NCBI GenBank assembly: GCA_048772705.1
Contig: JBLWGC010000159.1
Span: 238,886 to 302,885, forward strand
Reading direction: 5' to 3'
DNA: 64,000 bases
DNA from: Leidyana gryllorum EB-2025a
Taxonomy: Eukaryota; Apicomplexa
A model generated the notes under the pieces. It ran no database searches. It worked only from the letters and a program-made list of their open reading frames with translations, and was not told where the DNA came from. The translations under genes were made by a program, and so were the position numbers. How positions within the stretch are numbered: the stretch's first letter is position 1; each line of letters begins with the position of its first letter. Positions 20,463 through 30,584 of the stretch are shown here, in pieces.

Positions 20463-22188
20463 ATGTCGTCCTCAGAGATCGGTGTTCCCACCGTTCCTGT
20501 GACGACGAAAGTCAAAGCTCTTTTCTCTCATAGATGGACTCGAGTTGTCACCTACGGCATAGCGGTCACATTCACCAGTTGTCTGTACGCTGGATGGCAG
20601 CAATACTCGTTACTCTTGTTGAAGGGAGGAAAATACGACTGGAAATGCCAACCCGAGGAAGTGGCTATCAATGATGACGGAGTGCCCTCCTGTGCCGCGC
20701 AGGAACGGGCCATCGCAGAGATGTTTCCCTTGGCAGCTGCACTCGAGTTGCTGGGAGCGATCTTTGCGGGCTTTGCTTTAGATCACTGCGGCCCCCGGAT
20801 TACTGCGATACTTGGAGAGGTGAGGCGTCATTGCCGTTAAGCCGTTGAATGTGGGCAATCATCCCTCCCCAGATTGCTGGAGCAGTGGCCATCCTCCTCA
20901 CAATGGTATCAAGTGGCAGCCATCACTTTCTGCCAGCTGCTATGATAATCACCGGAATAGCAATCAACCTGGTGGCTTTTCCGGCTCTGATTCTCGAAGA
21001 CTACTTTCCGTCGGCAGCCGCGACCACAGCCGCCTATGTTGTGTCGTGCCAAGCGTTGTCGTGCATTGTGGCGCCTGTAATGTGGTATCTGTGGAAGATA
21101 TTCGATAACTGGACCTTCAATGGTATGTGGGCGACATACTTGGCGGTCATTTGGCTACCGGCTGGAGTCGTATACGTTCTGACTTTGCCTGCGGCGAGAG
21201 AAGCGCCCAGATTCCAGCCTCCCAGTCCAGTGGCCGTGACATTGGCCCCCGGAGAAATGGCTGAAGAGGATCCGCTGCGACCGCAGCCTCCTCCGCCTGT
21301 CACCCACATCTCTCGCAAGATGTCAATGGTGGCGTTCCTAAAGTGCTGTTGCTCGCCCACTTTCCTCATAATGAATGTGGTTAACATGATTCTCATGTTA
21401 CAGGTAAGTAGAGTGCGACTGCGATTTATGGAGGACCGATTCCTCGTCATGTCACCAATACGTGTCACCAATACGTATACGTACCTCACTCACTCACTCT
21501 CAACTCTATTCATTTCAGACTGCCTATTACCAAGTCATCGTTCGTCCAACATCGGGTGCGCGGTTCTCCGATTTTCTGGGATGGAGTATGCCGACACAAG
21601 CGTTGTGGGGTTTGGTGCTTGGCCGTGTGGTTGATCACATCAAGACACCGGCGATGTGCATTGTGATTTTGGTCATTGTGAGTCAAGTTTCGATCAGAGC
21701 ATCTTATGTGTGGGATCTCCCGCTGCAGTATGCAATGACTTACCTCCTGGTGTTAGCTGGCCGATCAGCCATTCAATATATAACAGCGACTCTCTTTGTA
21801 ATCGCTATGAGCTATGCCTTTACCATTAAATACAGTTTCATCCAAGGTGACCGACGCTCAAAGAGTGATATCTCATTTCTTCTTCCCAATCGTAGAGACC
21901 TATCCGCCTTCGTATTACGGGAAGATGGTCGGCATCTCAGGGGCTGTTGGTGGTGTCTCTGTATTGGCAACGAATCTGTTGCTCGCGTCCATGTCCACGG
22001 AGTTCTGGTGCATCTCACTGGCACTCACGTCCGTGGTTGGTGTGGCAATGAGCACTTATCTGTTCTTGGAAGCCAAGAATCGCGCGACAGATCTGGCAGA
22101 GGAAAAGGTGAAATTACAACCCCAAAGCCCCCCGAACGATGCTACCACTGATGTAGCTAAACCGTCCCTCGTTCTAGTTAGTAGTTAG
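20463..22188 (+). CDS. Major facilitator superfamily transporter B (tandem pair)
   Basis: Five exons (20463-20819, 20873-21403, 21519-21677, 21729-21846, 21896-22188) give 485 aa with about 12 membrane helices and a Pro-rich cytosolic loop in the middle (PQPPPPVTHISRKMS). Sequence and structure match the upstream transporter: YAGWQQYSLLLLKGG at the first helix, YQVIVRPTSGARFSDFLGW versus YQVILRPIAGATISELLGW after the loop, and two exons of exactly 159 and 118 nt in the same phase. This is a tandem duplicate that kept its intron positions. It has diverged strongly in the loop and termini (C-terminus KPSLVLVSS). Substrate unknown. Confidence 0.7.
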
Positions 22189-22228
22189 ATGAACTTTCTA
22201 TTTCTCTTTGCAAATTACTGTAGATCGA

Positions 22229-24547
22229 ATGGCTTCTGGAGCCCCACAATCCATCCTGACACCAATGACGAATCTTCGCGTCAAAAGTAAGCTGCTCGCG
22301 CTGACGCGCCTTTTCCTCTGGAAATGCCCTCTCCACTTCCTTTCGTCCCCATATCCACCACTCACGCTCCCACCCACCATGTCCACTCAGAGTTCGGCTT
22401 CTGCCTCATACTATGAAAAACAGTCAAGGAGGCGCCGCTTCAGCCGCTGGCTGAAGAATAAACTACACAAGATTACACGAGGCCGCTCGGCTTGCTGGTC
22501 ACCACCTTCAGATTGCGACGACCTCATTGAACTCGTGGAAACTTCTTCATCACTGAAAAGTTGCGACCGCGATGGGGAGCTCGATAACGATATCGATCTG
22601 CACTTTTCGTCTTGGCTTCAACTTCAGAGCTCAAACTTCAGCTTGAACATACCGACCCCAGTCTCAGATAGACTTCACCTTTCGCCCTCACCGTCAATCC
22701 ACGACCCAGAAACTCCTCACCGTCCAGAAACTCCTCACCATCCAGAAACTCCCCAACCCACCGATTCGGGTCAATCGTCAATTGAAGCCGACGAGGAGGA
22801 CACTCCATTTTGGACCCCCGCTCGCGAGCTTCTCCCCGCTCCTGAACAGCAAGTCGTCGTTCAGTGCTCTCGTCTCTCCAAGAACGTTACTCTCCTCGAG
22901 TCCATTCGCGCCAAACTGTCCTCCACTGTCCAGAAGCTCACCAATTTGCTTCTCCTCATCATTTGGAAGGGCTGTTTTGCGTCGATTGGGATAACCGCAG
23001 CCGCACTGTTCACGCTCGTGATCGCAGCGCTTGGGCTGGTGGTCGTGGCATTGATTGCAATTGCGTCCGGCCTGTATAGTGTCAGGTGGGTCGCTGGGCT
23101 CCAATCCCTTATGACGTCGGTGAGGGGGATCAGAGACAAACTTCGACCATCAAGTTCACATCAACGTTCTTCCCCGACGATGAGAGTCGCCAAACGGGTC
23201 AGATTCGAAATCATCCCGAGCCGTCGGCAGCCAGCGGTTCGCCGAGTCAAATTTCAGCAACAGAGACCGCTCGAACGCACTCCTCAGTCGCCCCCTTCTC
23301 ATGCGATCCGGGACACCGATACAACGGCGTCGTCACCGATGATGATGTATGACGGCGAGGTGCTCAACAATCATATTCTGCAAACATTTCTCAGAAATTC
23401 AACCCGAAAGGGTCGCCTGCTGGACCCCAGTCTCATTCCCATTTCGATTGTGGAACATCACAGGATAACTCTGGACGACGTACTCGAGCTCACGCGAGAA
23501 GTCGGCACTATCAAACGTCTGGAGGCATTCCAACAACCCATAGATGACTACACAGAACTCAACAAGTCTCGACCACAACTGCAGGTGACTCGCCCCAAAT
23601 GGAGATGCGTGAAAGCGACACTGACACACCGCCATGTTGGGCGCCATCACCGATTCAGGAAGTGGCGATCGACCTTCTCGTGGTCGTTTACAAAGAAACT
23701 CCCAACAGCAACGATATCTCTGCAGCGAGGATCAGATCAGTTGGCGCGACGATCAGAACAGTTGCCACGACCGGTCTCTGAACGTCTGGCCCAACGTCGG
23801 AAAGCACTGCAGGCGACGGTGGGATACCACCCTGGTGTGGCGGCTACCAGAGTTCGATGCAAAATCAGATTGTTGAAAGATCGATGGGCCATTCTCAACA
23901 CACAGATACCAAAACCGTCAATGCCTCAGCCCAACCAATGGATTGCCAACTGTCTCAGATGCGATCAGCCCCCGACTCACATCACTGGTTGGGTTGAAAA
24001 GGCGCGCAAGAACACAACCACAACGGCTCCCTGGACTTTAAGGAGAAGTTGGAGCCAAGAGGATCCCACCTCGTCAGATCGGGTGACAATTCTCCCAACG
24101 GTACTCGAGGACAGACCCGAAGTCCAAGTGCGACCTCAACACAGGAAACCTCGAGAGTATATGTGGGGGTGGCCCGGACTTGGGTGTCGACATGGAAGCA
24201 CATGTGACAAGATTCCAGACAATCTCGATCTGTGCAAGATTCAAATCCTCAGTCAAATCAATTGTCTCCAAGCGGGACTCCGAGTGGTGCCGGCTGGCGA
24301 GCAACTGGCAATTGAGAACGCAACGCGAACTCGCCACAATAAGCCTCTTCTGCCACAAGCCAGTTTCTTTGGTCAACCAGAGACAACGCAGCTCTCCATA
24401 GAGCTGCCACTGGACGTGAAAGCCCAGGCACAGTCCATTCCAATTCGCTGGGTGACCCCAGGCAGAGATCGAAAAGCGGGTCAATGTCTCAGCCAGCTGA
24501 GCACAGCACCTTGCACACCACAGAATGGCCTCAACCGAGATGGGTGA
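22229..24547 (+). CDS. Large uncharacterised membrane protein with central hydrophobic hairpin
   Basis: An uninterrupted frame with the first ATG at 22229 (772 aa), 40 nt after the previous stop; the ATG at 22379 (before STQSSASASYYEKQSRRRR) is an alternative. Residues about 150-175 carry short repeats of Pro-Glu-Thr-Pro-His. Around residues 250-305 lie two hydrophobic segments (LTNLLLLIIWKGCFASIG, ALFTLVIAALGLVVVALIAI). The C-terminal two thirds are basic and hydrophilic with scattered Cys pairs (CLRCDQPPTH; LGCRHGSTCDK). It is too long to be a chance ORF at this base composition. I found no known domain and propose no function. Confidence 0.5.
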   Translation: MASGAPQSILTPMTNLRVKSKLLALTRLFLWKCPLHFLSSPYPPLTLPPTMSTQSSASASYYEKQSRRRRFSRWLKNKLHKITRGRSACWSPPSDCDDLIELVETSSSLKSCDRDGELDNDIDLHFSSWLQLQSSNFSLNIPTPVSDRLHLSPSPSIHDPETPHRPETPHHPETPQPTDSGQSSIEADEEDTPFWTPARELLPAPEQQVVVQCSRLSKNVTLLESIRAKLSSTVQKLTNLLLLIIWKGCFASIGITAAALFTLVIAALGLVVVALIAIASGLYSVRWVAGLQSLMTSVRGIRDKLRPSSSHQRSSPTMRVAKRVRFEIIPSRRQPAVRRVKFQQQRPLERTPQSPPSHAIRDTDTTASSPMMMYDGEVLNNHILQTFLRNSTRKGRLLDPSLIPISIVEHHRITLDDVLELTREVGTIKRLEAFQQPIDDYTELNKSRPQLQVTRPKWRCVKATLTHRHVGRHHRFRKWRSTFSWSFTKKLPTATISLQRGSDQLARRSEQLPRPVSERLAQRRKALQATVGYHPGVAATRVRCKIRLLKDRWAILNTQIPKPSMPQPNQWIANCLRCDQPPTHITGWVEKARKNTTTTAPWTLRRSWSQEDPTSSDRVTILPTVLEDRPEVQVRPQHRKPREYMWGWPGLGCRHGSTCDKIPDNLDLCKIQILSQINCLQAGLRVVPAGEQLAIENATRTRHNKPLLPQASFFGQPETTQLSIELPLDVKAQAQSIPIRWVTPGRDRKAGQCLSQLSTAPCTPQNGLNRDG

Positions 24548-24826
24548 CGTGATTTGGAGAGTATCGCATCACACACGCCGGCCCCTCCGAGTGGGTCTCG
24601 AAATGTGAATGCAGAGACAGACGTTCTCCTCGGCTTCCATGACCGCTTTCAGGCTGACTTTATCTGAGCCGAGGGAGAGACACTTCTGGTGGTACCCTCA
24701 AGGAAACATTGCCACAATACACAATCCCTCTCTGACTTGGTTTGGATGTGGAAGCGTGAGAAGTCTATTCGGCGCGACACTGCCCACTCACTGCTCACGC
24801 GATAGTCGAAAAGCGGTACCGCAACT
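24548..24826. other. 279-bp convergent intergenic region
   Basis: This lies between the stop codons of the membrane-protein gene (plus) and the COG1-like gene (minus) and presumably holds both 3' UTRs. Short frames across it on the minus strand run on from the COG1-like coding region and are not supported. I saw no further feature. Confidence 0.4.
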
Positions 24827-27584
24827 TCAATTCGAGCTCGGCTGGTCCCCCCAGTTTCGGAACTGATTGAGGAGAACACTGGCAGGGCGGCTGCCAAACA
24901 GTCCAGAAAGCGAAAATGCAGGACGTGGCCCACTCGCCTCTGCGCTCCCAGCTCCATGCCAAGCTGCTCTCCCAGCTTCTGAGGAGGACTCGAAGGGAAC
25001 GCCATTGCCTGTGGCCACATCGTCTTCCTCCACAAGGGGGAGCGTATTGAAGAAGGGAAGCTCTCTATAGCTCTCGGACGCTGATGGCTGATCCGTCGCG
25101 GCCCCACCCACTGGTTTCGGTTCCGCAACAGCACTCGTCTCGCGCCCGACGAATGGATAGAGTAACGTTCTGGAGTCTCTCAATAACTTCTCTCCCTCGG
25201 CCCTGTAGTCAGCGAACGCTCTTACAGTTTGTTTTATCGCCCTCCACTTACCGAACATCGATCATACCCTCCATACCCGCAATGTTGGTTTCACAAAGAT
25301 ACACTCGCCGTTCTTCAGCTCGCCGTAATATGTTGCCGACAAAATGGGAGTCCAAAGCCGCTGGAGTTGCCGCCAGCGCCTGCAGGAAAGCTATACAGCT
25401 CGCCTTGCGATCCTACAGAGAACATTGTGGTACGCGGCCTTGGATTCAAAAATGTAAGATCTCACCTTATGCTCAGGAGATTGCTCCAGTCGGAGGCAAG
25501 CGTCGTGAATGAAGGCATGTCGAACAAGCGCTACCCACTCGGGAATGGGTGTTTGCTCCGGTGGGAAATTGAATGTCTCTTCAGGTTTCCTGAGAATGGG
25601 CAGATAGTTCTCTACAGCGAGTGTGAAAAGCCATTTGACGTTCGCCGCACTCCATCCAAAATCTTCCATCTGAACTCCCGGATCCCGAGTGCTCATTGAT
25701 GAGGCCAGGTTCTTCTGGATGTCCTCCAAGCGCTCCCTCAACCCATCGATGATCTCAGAGCTCAGATACCCAAAGTTCTGCTCGTCCATAAGCAAAGCCG
25801 GGGTGTCCCGCACCAGAAACTTGCTCAGATTCTTCAAGGCGCTGCTGGCATTGCTGAGGGGCTGACTGCAAATCGCCACTGTCGCGAAAAGGAACAGTGC
25901 GTCGGAGAACGGCGCTGGCGACGACACACTGAGATCAGTTCCGAACCAATGCACCAACATTTGGAATACTTCCGCTACCGATGGTCGGATTTGGTCCACT
26001 ACGAAGGGCTCGTCACAATCAGAAGACGCCACATCCTTCCATTGTACAAACAGACTGCCCCATCGCGCACAGTACTCCGCAACAGCAACTTTGGGATTGG
26101 GCAAATGTGTCTCATAATCTGCCAACACAACATACGGAGTTTGGTCGATTCCATACACATAACTTACAACTGCTAAATTCTTCTGCAGCCTGAGCTATTT
26201 GGAACTCCACCGCATTTGTCTCGCTCCCAGTAAGACATTCCAACAAAGTGGGGTCCTGAACAGGCAGCGACCGGGGTCGAAGCCACGGCTCCTGCCGTCT
26301 TTCAGAACGACAGGCAGTCATACAGTCTATCAACCTGCTGTCATTTGTCGAGTTGAGGGCGATGGCAAGACGAACGGCTGTCGTCGTCTTTCCATCCAAC
26401 TCAATAGGTGGATCGAATTTGCTCGTCCGCCGTGACCATTCATTGATCAATATTGCGAGCCAGCAGGTGGAGTCATCAATCATTTTGAAGGTTAAGTGGG
26501 GCATCTGGTAACTGAAACCCTCCTTCAAAATCGAGCCAATGCGTTGACGAGCACTTTGTAACGTACTGTCGTAGTCCGCATCCAATAAAACTGTGGCACC
26601 TCGCAGACAGGCAAAGTCACAGGTAGTCATCACAGTATCCAACTTGAACAGCGGCCTTTTACAGGTATGCGCCATCGGCATCACCGCGTGTGCTGTATTG
26701 GCTTCACTAGGGGGTTCAAAGTCTTGACAAGTGCACGGCACATGCTCAATGCCTGGAACCAATCTTTCAGTCAATTGAATCAAGTAGGCCGAGAACTCAT
26801 CGGGTTCGCGTAACAGTTGTAGCAAAGCGTCAAACGTCTCTAAGGCCAGCACACACTTTGCTTTATAAAGTGCGTCTGAGAGACATGCGCGATAACACTC
26901 TTCCACACTTCCTATCTCCTCCTTGGGCCGTGGCATGGCTTCCAGTGTGAAAAGCTGTTTGACAGCATTCTCACGCTGCTTGACAGCGTCGAGTAAAACT
27001 ACACCGGCTGACTCCTTGCTCGATGCATACTTGATCAGTAGTGACTGTGCAAAGGTTTGAATCGAGCAAAGAGGATCCGAAAGATTACGAACCACTACTT
27101 GGCAGAGATGACGGGTTCTAACGATGGCATCACGAAGTTGTTGTACCGGATTCGATACATTGGTGTGTGTGTCGATCGCAGAAAGCGCTTGAAGGAGATG
27201 GTTTTGACGCAAATGACTCTCAAAGCTGGGTGCTGGACTCCGAGTGCTGAGATGTTGAACAGATAGAGGGGTGGCTGTAGCAGTGGTGGCAGAGATCGGT
27301 GCTGTAACGGTCTGCACAGTGGGAGGGTGATCAAGTGTGGTTTCGCCCTCCTCATCCAAATTGTTGTCGAAGATAAGTGCAGCCAGTTTGCGTATGGAGG
27401 CATTAGCCTCCAGTACAGTGTTGTAGTTGTTGTTTATGTCGACAAGAGTGGCGACGAGGTCCCTTTGCACTTGGTGTGCTGCATCGGCTTCTGGGGTGTT
27501 AGCGGCTTTGTTGGCTGGTAATTCGGCATAGTAGGAGGCCTTGAGGTCTTGGATAGGGAGGTTGACGAAAAAGTCAGCTGACAT
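24827..27584 (-). CDS. Conserved oligomeric Golgi complex subunit 1-like protein
   Basis: Four exons (27584-26168, 26118-25466, 25412-25252, 25202-24827) with 49-53-nt introns give 868 aa. The N-terminus shows the Vps51/COG1-type helix pair (MSADFFVNLPIQDLKASYY; LVATLVDINNNYNTVLEANA), in which COG1, COG and exocyst/GARP subunits form coiled-coil bundles. It is followed by NLSDPLCSIQTFAQSLLIK and a ...VLLDAVKQRENAVKQLF segment, similar to the COG1 region where helices end in an FLxxR-type motif. COG tethers retrograde vesicles at the Golgi. The C-terminal 130 residues are low complexity. Sequence similarity is limited, and another Vps51-family subunit is possible. The start codon is 70 bp from that of the divergent kinase gene. 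Confidence 0.5.
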
Positions 27585-27654
27585 GAATTGAAAAGAAAAT
27601 GGTGTAGGGTGGCACAGTTGACAGACCGATGTACCAGTGACGAGGTTTTTGAGA
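27585..27654. promoter_or_regulatory. 70-bp divergent spacer between COG1-like and kinase genes
   Basis: The opposing ATGs (27584 minus, 27655 plus) leave 70 bp for both promoters. No motif is recognised; the assignment is positional. Confidence 0.3.
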
Positions 27655-30438
27655 ATGTACTCCGCATCTCCCCCTTTAGTGGCGGGACCGAACAGAAAAT
27701 CACGAGCTCAAGCACATCGACACTCAACCGTTGGTGGTCTACGATCCGCCCGCCTCCTTGACTATGACAATGGGACTAGCAAGACTTCCACTACACACAC
27801 GCGTTTGGCGCGTTGCAGTGTACCAATAATCGGTGACGCCGACGTTGTTGAATCCTCACATTACCGCCGCAACCGATTGCATTCCCTCAAACCGCCCGTG
27901 GAGGTTGAGGTGCTGAACCCACTTGTGGACGTGTGGCACCCACCACCGCGGGGGGAGGATTTTGGACGGTCTGGTGGACCCCTCACCAACTCTGAAAGCA
28001 AGAGTTGGTTGCCGCTGCAGAGTCCCAATTCCGGTCTTCCGGGATCTTGGTCCGGAAGCTCGCATACGAGTCGTGAGCGTTGGGATCCGTGGGACCGGCA
28101 AGTGCACAAGTTGGAGCGTCGAAACCTGGCGTATCGTATCAACGCTCCCAAGACCAATGCAGTACGGAGTCATTATGAGAGCGCTGCGGGGATGGCGCCT
28201 CCTCGAGTGCAGCAACAGCAGCACCGATACTGTGACTGGAGTCGTCCAACACTGAGCAAGAAGGCCTCGTTGAATTCCCCCCAATCGTCTGCCAGTGGGA
28301 AATCGAGCAAAGCTCCCCCCCTTCATTCCCATTCTGACACATTTGGCCGCCGTCAATCCAGTTATTTACGGCTTTCCCCCCCAACTTCCAACCGCAGACC
28401 CCTGCCTCCCGGTGACCGGCTCAATTGGTCCACATTCCGGTCGAGAGGGGATTCTGTTGCGAACGCCAACCGTCCACGAACCTGCGGTACACGTGAGAGC
28501 TCTTCCAGTCTGGCTGGATCGCCTCGCGCTGGTACAGGAGATGACAAATGGCCTCAATCGGCCGCTGCGACACCAGACACTCTGGAAGAAACCGACAATA
28601 GTTGTGATGATATGGACGCGATGCCTGCTTTCGGGGCGGGAGATATTGCTACTGTTACTGATGCGCTCGACGATCGCTTTACCGAAGCTCTATCCAATGA
28701 GACGGCTGATTTGTCACAGTACCCAGGAATGTCCATAGACACTCCTCGATCAGGAGAGGATGAACTGGAGGGTAGGTTCGGTCGTTTGAACCGTTTGGCG
28801 CGCGGACCCCGCTCGGAGGAGGACGATACGCCTTTGCCAGCCCCGTCTGGGGGTGGGGGCGGTGGCGGCTATCACCCGAGAGACACATCGCGCAGAAAGA
28901 CCGTCTACTTGCCCCCTCCCCGTTACGTCGAGCAGCATCGCTCCTATAGTCGACGTCGTTCAGGGGGAGCCGAATGGAAACGAGAGACTTACAGTGGATC
29001 GGAGCGGAAGCGGGATAGCTATGTCAGCGCGCATCACTTCATGCAACCGCCTGCGAGCATCCCGCGACCTGTCGATCTGTCCGACGTCTGTCCCCAATTT
29101 AGTCTGGAAGAGATACGTCAAGCCACAAGAAACTTTGCGGACTCGAATAAACTCGGCGAAGGTGCCAATGGTCAAGTGTACCTTGGCACCTTGAGCAGTG
29201 GTACTGAAGTAGCTGTGAAGGTTATGACAGTAAGTCAGCATTAGATCTGGCCACCCCCATCAACTTTTTCTCCCTCTCTCTCTTTCAGACTCGGGGTGGA
29301 AGTGGCGGAGGTTTTGAGGAAGAAATACGTGTTCTGTCAATGTTTCGGCACCCTAATCTCGTCACTCTACTCGGCTACATCCCGGGAACTGAACGCATCC
29401 TTATATATGAATATTTGGCACAGGGAGACTTGTGTAAATTGTTACATCGAGATGAGTATGTTAATGTGAATGAACCCCCTCAATCGGGGCGGCGGGGCAC
29501 TGGAGCTTCTCTATGCTCGAGGCTCAGTGCCGCTTCGAGTCAGCGATCCGGGACCCGTGCTGGACCTCTTCGCTGGCAGACACGAGTGTCAGCAGCCGTC
29601 GACGCGGCGCAAGGTTTGGCATACCTCCATTCGCGAGTCCCCAAGGTGTTTCATCGCGATATAAAATCCGCCAATATACTTCTTGACAAGCGAGGTGTTG
29701 CCAAACTCTCAGACTTCGGTCTTGCTGCTTATGCCTCTCGTAGCTCACCCGGGAAGCTCACCGTTCGCAAAGCGGAAGGAACTCCAGGATACGCAGATCC
29801 CGACTATATGACGACGCTCGAAGTTACCGAACAAACTGAGATGTATAGCTTTGGAATTGTTATGCTCGAACTCTTGACTTCAAGGTCACCTGCAGTCTTT
29901 ACCAACAGAGGTGGTAGGAGTGACAGGCTACGCTACTTCCTTGACGATATAGACCTCGATAATCCCGAGTCTGTGCTGCCCTATGTTGACCGTCAATGTG
30001 GTTGGCCTCCTGAGTTCGACCTCCAGTGGGCTCGCTTGGCCTTTAGGTACGCCATCTCCTCATCAATGTCCAACCCACCGGCCTGTGGCCGTCTTGTGTT
30101 ACGTTGTGGTACACAGCACACACTTGTGTTTCTTACATGTCTCTTCCCTTTGCAGCTGTATCCAGCGGAACGCGAGGTGCCGACCGCGTTGTGCGGACGT
30201 CGTGAAGTCTTTGCGCATTCTGCAACGATGCTCTCAGGATTACGCTGAATGGCAGCCCAGCCCTCCCTGCCCAAGTCACCAGAGTTCACCCCCCCCACAT
30301 CACCAGTCGCGCTGCAATCACAGTACAGCAGGCGCAGAGAAAATGAAGGCGGGTTTGGTTTCCTCGGGGCGCCGTCAATGCACATTCTCGCAGCGAAGCT
30401 GCGATCTCAGCGGTGCTGCGGACAGGCGTCATCTTTAG
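27655..30438 (+). CDS. Serine/threonine kinase with RLK/Pelle(IRAK)-type domain and long disordered N-terminus
   Basis: Three exons (27655-29229, 29289-30046, 30156-30438) give 871 aa. Residues 1 to about 480 are disordered (Ser/Pro/Arg-rich, a GGGGGGGY run, acidic stretches) with no signal peptide or membrane helix. From about 482 the sequence resembles plant RLK and animal Pelle/IRAK kinases: FSLEEIRQATRNF, glycine loop KLGEGANGQVYLG, catalytic lysine in VAVKVM, catalytic loop HRDIKSANILLD, DFGLA, and GTPGYADPDY, then CIQRNARCRPRCADVVKSL near the end. All catalytic residues (Lys, HRD Asp, DFG) are present, so it is probably active. An insertion of about 40 residues follows the hinge region. 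It is a cytosolic, receptor-less member; its role is not inferable. Confidence 0.8.
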
Positions 30439-30584
30439 ATTTTCTTCTGCTTTCTACCTCTGTACCATCACCGAAATGACGTTCGCGACTTCTGCTATAA
30501 CTCCTACATTGCTTACTTCGCCAAATAGGGCGACGACTTCCTCACCCTTTTGAAGCAGCTGGTCCTTTTTCTTTCAGTCAAAAT

